DNA from: Azadirachta indica
Lineage: Eukaryota; Streptophyta; Magnoliopsida; Sapindales; Meliaceae
Reading direction: 5' to 3'
DNA length: 64,000 nt
NCBI GenBank assembly: GCA_022749755.1
Contig: CM040442.1
Coordinates: 15,102,457-15,166,456 of the forward strand
Below, one piece after another: positions 59,938 through 64,000 of the stretch. Below the pieces are notes generated by a model. That model was not told where the DNA came from, ran no database searches, and saw nothing but the letters and a program-made list of their open reading frames with translations. The translations under genes and the position numbers were made by a program. Numbering within the stretch: position 1 is the stretch's first letter; each line of letters opens with the position of its first letter.

Positions 59938-60633
59938 AATTTTTTAAATAAATATAATCATTATTATTATGAAAATCTATACTGTTGGATTATCACAACA
60001 TTTGCATGGTATTTTACTAAATGATTCTGTAGAAGGAATTTTAGGTAAAAATCTTAATAATATAATGTTTTGAGGGAAACACATGTAATGTTATGCAAGA
60101 ACATTATGAAAATAAAACATATTTTCAGTAACCTTATATCTTTCTATAACAATATTAATTAATGAAAAATATTTATATATCTATATCTATATCTATATCT
60201 ATATTCATAAATTACATTTACATTTATAACTTCGTTTACATTTGTTGATATCAATTTTTGGAAGTCTTGATATCCAACGACAAATCCATCTCTTTGTTCT
60301 GAGTAATCTGGAAAATAAATAATGTTTATAAAAGCCGAATTTCTTGGTAGAATCCCTCAAATACTTAACTCAAAGGAGTTCTTTTTTGATAGAAATAGTA
60401 TAAGAAGCATAAACAAGAATATTAGTGTTTTATATTTTTGGGATAAGAATTCTAATACTTTTTTTTTATCTATTGACCTCTCTTTTATATTTGATTTCTT
60501 AAAGTAACGATCGAATTCCTTCTTTGTAACAGAAATAATTTTTATGAGCTTTTCAAGGGAGATAATGGGCAATTATTTGTCAGATTTTCTCATTAATTGT
60601 CCTTTCATCCATTACGTATTATCTCTCAAGTTA
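59938..60633. other. Intergenic AT-rich DNA
   Basis: No gene. Frames at 60322-60572 overlap on both strands and show no motif. Confidence 0.4.
60176..60205. repeat. (ATATCT)n microsatellite
   Basis: Four to five copies of the hexamer atatct. Confidence 0.85.
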
Positions 60634-60876
60634 GATGAGATGATCTCAAGTTGGGCTAAGGTGACCTCAAATTGGGATGAGATGAACTCATTTTATGTGA
60701 GACAAGCTCAGGTCGGATGAGATAAACCCATTTTGGATAAGGTGACCTTAACCTGGGGTGGAGATGAACTTATTTTCCATGATATGAACTCATTTGGGAT
60801 AAGATGAACTTATTTTGGATGAGATGAGATCAACCTGGATGATATGAACACATTTTGGATGAGAAGAACTCAAGTC
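60634..60876. repeat. Degenerate 19-22 bp minisatellite, about 12 copies
   Basis: Consensus near atgagatgaactcattttgg. Units alternate between types with 'gatgaactcattttgg' and types with 'ggtgacctcaacctggg'. Confidence 0.85.
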
Positions 60877-61039
60877 TAAGTCAAGTCAGGCGAGCCCTTC
60901 CTCTCAGCTTAGGTTAGGTTAAGCAAAAGTCCCCCAACATATTTAGCACCCTAACTTCTAGTAACAATTAGTGACTACCTATTACTTGAAACTTGAATTT
61001 TTACAGCTTTTATATTGTTGTTATCAAGCATATGAGCAC

Positions 61040-61282
61040 TTATTTTCATAACAACAATAGTGCTTAGCCTATCTTTTTAGAGCATAAGTGCTTTCAGCTA
61101 CTTTTAGAGCGTGTTCATCTCAGCATTTTTAAGCAAGAATAATATTTAGCTTAATTTTGTTCGATTAGTAGAATATTAGCTCGATTTTTTCTTTAGAACA
61201 ATTGTATGTCAACTCAGTTCTTCTTTCTCAGCAATTGGCTCAATTATTTTTTCTGAATAGTAGAATATCAACTTATGTCGCT
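61040..61282. repeat. Degenerate 34-bp tandem repeat, left part
   Basis: Units contain tagtagaatatcaactc-like then a t-rich ttcttttttag-like end. The array stops at the LTR element and resumes beyond it (63159-63250). Confidence 0.6.
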
Positions 61283-61644
61283 TGATATAGGACAATTTTA
61301 AAATTTAATTAGTTTAAAAAATTTTTTATTCTTACCGATTTAATTTATTATTTAATTCATAGTTTTCTTCTTTATGTAGTAGTTATTTTTTCTTATTTGA
61401 GTTAACTTGTAATACTAGATTTTTTCTATTATATATAGAGAGCCTATAGTAGTTTTTCTTAACAGTTTTTTATTCATTAAAAATATTTCCCTTTGATATT
61501 GTACCTTATGAGATTGTTATCTTAACAGTTGTATTTTGAGTCGTTAGTGTTAGAACATTTATCTAACCCATTGTGTCAAAAAACCAAATGAGATTCGAGT
61601 TTCGCCGAGTTTCTTTTATCCCACCCACTATCTTGCCTGCGTTA
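61283..61644 (+). repeat. 5' LTR of the small element
   Basis: Pairs with 62776-63153: atttgagttaactt, agattttttctattatatat, gagcctatagtagtt and gttatcttaa are shared. The pair is clearly diverged, so the insertion is not recent. Confidence 0.85.
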
Positions 61645-61646
61645 AT

Positions 61647-61658
61647 TGGTATCAAAGC
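61647..61658 (+). other. Primer-binding site of the small element
   Basis: tggtatcaaagc, two bases after the 5' LTR. Confidence 0.8.
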
Positions 61659-61689
61659 CTACCTTTGTACCAAACAGAGGTTTCTTGTA

Positions 61690-62707
61690 CCGTTAAACAT
61701 AACCGCATCCATCAACACATCCTTTCACCAAAAAAATTTTAAAATCATGGTTTATTATGTTAGGCATGATGCATTGTTGTTTGATAGAAAATGTAGTCCT
61801 AAATTATTTTTATTTTTGTTGGGCAATGTCGAAGAATTCTTCATAGTTGAGAGGATCCTTAAAGATAAACGAGTACAATTTGTAACTTGTTCCCTATTAA
61901 AAAGAAGTGCATCAAATTGGTGGAATATATTACAAAAGACATGACTTGCGAGTCGAGAAGACAAAATTCGATCATGGGATAAGATGAAGTGGTTGATGAG
62001 GTTGTAATTCATTCCTCTTGATTATTGTTTGACATGTCAAGGTATCAAGTCTATTCATTCCTATAATATAAAGTTTAATGATTTTTATGGGCATTCACTA
62101 TTTTATAAGAGTGAAGAGTTTTCAGTTAAAAGATTTTTGAAGGGACTTTGTGCCGATATAAAAGATCGAATACATCATATACTATCTACATATTACCATA
62201 TGTGATCCTTTTAACCAAAGGAATTGGAGGGCAGCTAAAGCTTGAGTTGGATAGAGTTATTAGAGATGCTGTTGATAATGTGGTTAATAAGATATTTAAT
62301 AACATGACTAAAGTTGACCCAAGATAATGACTGAAGATGTACCAAATATTATATAAGAAGAGGTTTCGTTTGATTGTAATTTGAAAACAAATAATGTGAT
62401 TGAGCATGTACATGAAATTCAAGTTAAAGATAACCCACTTATCATTGACATGATTCTACCTACTCATATCAAAGACAAAAAGGTTGTTCTTAAGGAAGAT
62501 TTAGCTACAAAGACAAATTTAGTTGGTGAGCACATCGAACGAAATATGAAAAAAGTTATGAGAATCATAAAAGTTGTTTGTTATTACAAGTACACTTTTT
62601 TCAGAAAGACCACTAACAAATGCAAGAAAAAGATAAAATTTGGGTACTTCCAAGTTTCAAAGAAGCTTGCTGAGAAGAGCTACTTTTTAAGTCACAAAAT
62701 AATTTAA
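61690..62707 (+). pseudogene. Gag-like remnant of the small element
   Basis: The piece to 61944 contains LFLFLLGNVEEFFIVERILKD and a SASNWWNIL motif. The pair of Trp and its spacing fit the Ty3/gypsy gag core. A later piece (about 62107-62180) reads EEFSVKRFLKGLCADIKDRI, which fits the following gag segment. A Lys-rich frame 62381-62707 could be the degenerate finger region. No protease, RT or integrase. Confidence 0.6.
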
Positions 62708-62775
62708 TGTTACACCATAAGTTTCATCTGCTTGACAAAACTGGAGGGCAAGTTTTCTTTAAGAGATGGGGAATA

Positions 62776-63153
62776 TGATATAGGACGGTTTTACAATTTT
62801 AAGAAGTCTTTTATTCTTACTGATTTAATTTGTCATTTAATTCCAAGTTTTTTTCTTTAGGTACGAATTATTTTTTCCTTATTTGAGTTAACTTATAACG
62901 TTAGATTTTTTCTATTATATATAAGGAGCCTATAGTAGTTGTTTTAAGAATCTTTCATTCAATAAAAATATTCCCCTTTAATTTTGTCCCTTATGGGATC
63001 GTTATCTTAATACTCGTATTTCAAACTGTTAGGATTAGAATGATATTTAATCCCATCTGCTAGATTGTTTATTTAACCTACTGTATCAAAAAACTGAATG
63101 AGATTTAGCATTTGAAAAGATGCTTTTGTCCTACCCCTATCCTGCTTGCGTCA
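62776..63153 (+). repeat. 3' LTR of the small element
   Basis: See 5' LTR. Ends ...tgcgtca, followed by the target copy ttgct. Confidence 0.85.
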
Positions 63154-63158
63154 TTGCT

Positions 63159-63250
63159 TCTTTTTTAGAGTTTAATATCTACCCTTATTGCTTCTATTTT
63201 AGCAGTAAAATATCGACTCTATTATTTTATTTAAGCAATCGAATATCGTA
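63159..63250. repeat. 34-bp tandem repeat, right part
   Basis: Continuation of the array at 61040-61282: agtttaatatctaccc, cagtaaaatatcgactc, caatcgaatatcg, each followed by a t-rich stretch. Confidence 0.6.
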
Positions 63251-63566
63251 TGGCTTGAGATGAGGTCTTCTTTTTACGACATCTCTTAGAAAAATTCAAA
63301 GAAGAAATGAGTGTCAAGTGGCCTAAAATCAAGTCTTCTTTTCATGTTTAAAGAAATCAAAATTAGAAATGAGTACGGTATGACCTAGAATAATGTTTAT
63401 TTTCATGACTTTTTTTAAGGAAATCTGCAATATAAGAGAGTGTCATGTAGCCTGAAATCTGGTCTTTTTTTCATGGATTTTGTAGAGAAATTTGAAATAG
63501 AAAAGAATGGCATATGGGTTGGAATCATGTCTTCTTTTCATGACATCTTTTAGAAAAAATTCATAG
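63251..63566. repeat. About 67-bp tandem repeat, five copies
   Basis: Units start tggcctgaaatc-like at 63251, 63319, 63381, 63448 and 63515. Each has a gtcttcttttcatgac block and a 'aaatagaaaagagtg' block. Confidence 0.85.
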
Positions 63567-64000
63567 TACCATTGTGGAATTCAACATTCATTAATAAGGA
63601 CAAAGATAATCTGTGTTTTAGAGTAAATATTGGCTAGACATATGGTAGTAAGTATGGCTGCAATGTGCTAGTCAACATGCCATGAGACGATATCATTTTA
63701 TGAAGGACCTTTCTGGAGTTATTCCCACTTAACTAGGGATTGCTACCAAAATTGGATAGGATGTTAACTAAAGGGGGTGCCAGCTACATGACCAATGCCC
63801 AAGGCATGTAAGTAAGTGAGGACAATTATGTAATCCCATTTAATACACTAATCTTGAAAATCAAGGGATGTTGTTGCCGAGTTTTTTTCCTCCAGGATAT
63901 AATTAGCTATATGGGGGATCACCTAATCGTGGCCTAAAGCTATTTGTGCTGACTAAGAGAAGTTTTTTGTCCTTTGTACAATAATACAAGAAGCATAAAT
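63567..64000. other. No gene seen at window end
   Basis: More complex sequence than the array before it, but no frame or domain. It may belong to a larger element that runs past the window. Confidence 0.35.

Larger units (their letters stand above)
61283..63153 (+). mobile_element. Small non-autonomous LTR retrotransposon
   Basis: Two LTRs (61283-61644 and 62776-63153) begin TGATATAGGAC and end at a shared 'tgcgtta/tgcgtca' sequence. A primer-binding site tggtatcaaagc (61647-61658) follows the first. A purine tract aagagatgggga (62761-62772) precedes the second. Flanks tcgct (61278-61282) and ttgct (63154-63158) are a 5-bp target duplication with one change. The interior, 1.1 kb, carries only gag-like sequence. 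Confidence 0.85.

Noticed and set aside
60322..60572. Overlapping 61- and 71-codon frames on both strands
   Set aside because: AT-rich chance frames with no motif.

Overview
This window reads as nuclear DNA of a flowering plant, most likely a eudicot. It is AT-rich throughout and packed with decayed plant transposable elements: L1-type LINE, Ty1/copia, Ty3/gypsy, CACTA and MITE-like. The host-type genes are an F-box protein with a type-3-like associated domain, an intronless plant matrix metalloproteinase, and an acidic/membrane protein family that I do not recognise by name. No rRNA, tRNA or CRISPR array was seen. I cannot name the species.

Layout. 0-2 kb holds an F-box gene broken by one nonsense codon and one frameshift. 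2-12 kb is AT-rich intergenic DNA with a candidate TIR element (3.3-4.4 kb), an unidentified repeat-derived island (4.4-6.9 kb) carrying a 36-bp tandem repeat, and weak repeats near 11 kb. 12.5-14.3 kb is the minus-strand remnant of a CACTA transposase (TNP2), missing its catalytic middle. 16-26 kb is an L1 LINE split by a complete but dead copia element (20683-25125) with matching LTRs and a 5-bp target duplication TTTAC. 26-32 kb is intergenic with palindromic CGACGTCG motifs, a tandem repeat and a copia RNase H fragment.

33-51 kb is the most interesting part. Relics of one uncharacterised gene family occur at least four times: D (minus, about 33 kb), A (plus, 37.1-38.6 kb), B (minus, 42.9-46.3 kb) and C (plus, about 51 kb). 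Flanking noncoding DNA of D (33.9-36.8 kb) and B (44.7-46.9 kb) aligns in the same orientation, so a divergent pair (D-, A+) appears to have been duplicated as a block into (B-, C+). The predicted protein has a short acidic N-terminal half and a C-terminal half with about three membrane segments. B is the best preserved: spliceable exons and, as far as I can see, one 1-bp frameshift. Copia and gypsy pieces have invaded the block.

51.5-55.7 kb is a Tnt1-like copia element (minus) with its 5' LTR and primer-binding site, truncated at its 3' end. 56.0-57.0 kb is the one clearly intact gene, a matrix metalloproteinase on the minus strand with a well-placed TATA box. 57-64 kb holds dispersed repeats, a LINE 3' end, three minisatellite-type arrays, and a small non-autonomous LTR element (61283-63153) inserted inside one of those arrays. 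The genes do not form a pathway. The window mainly records gene-family duplication and decay among nested transposons.
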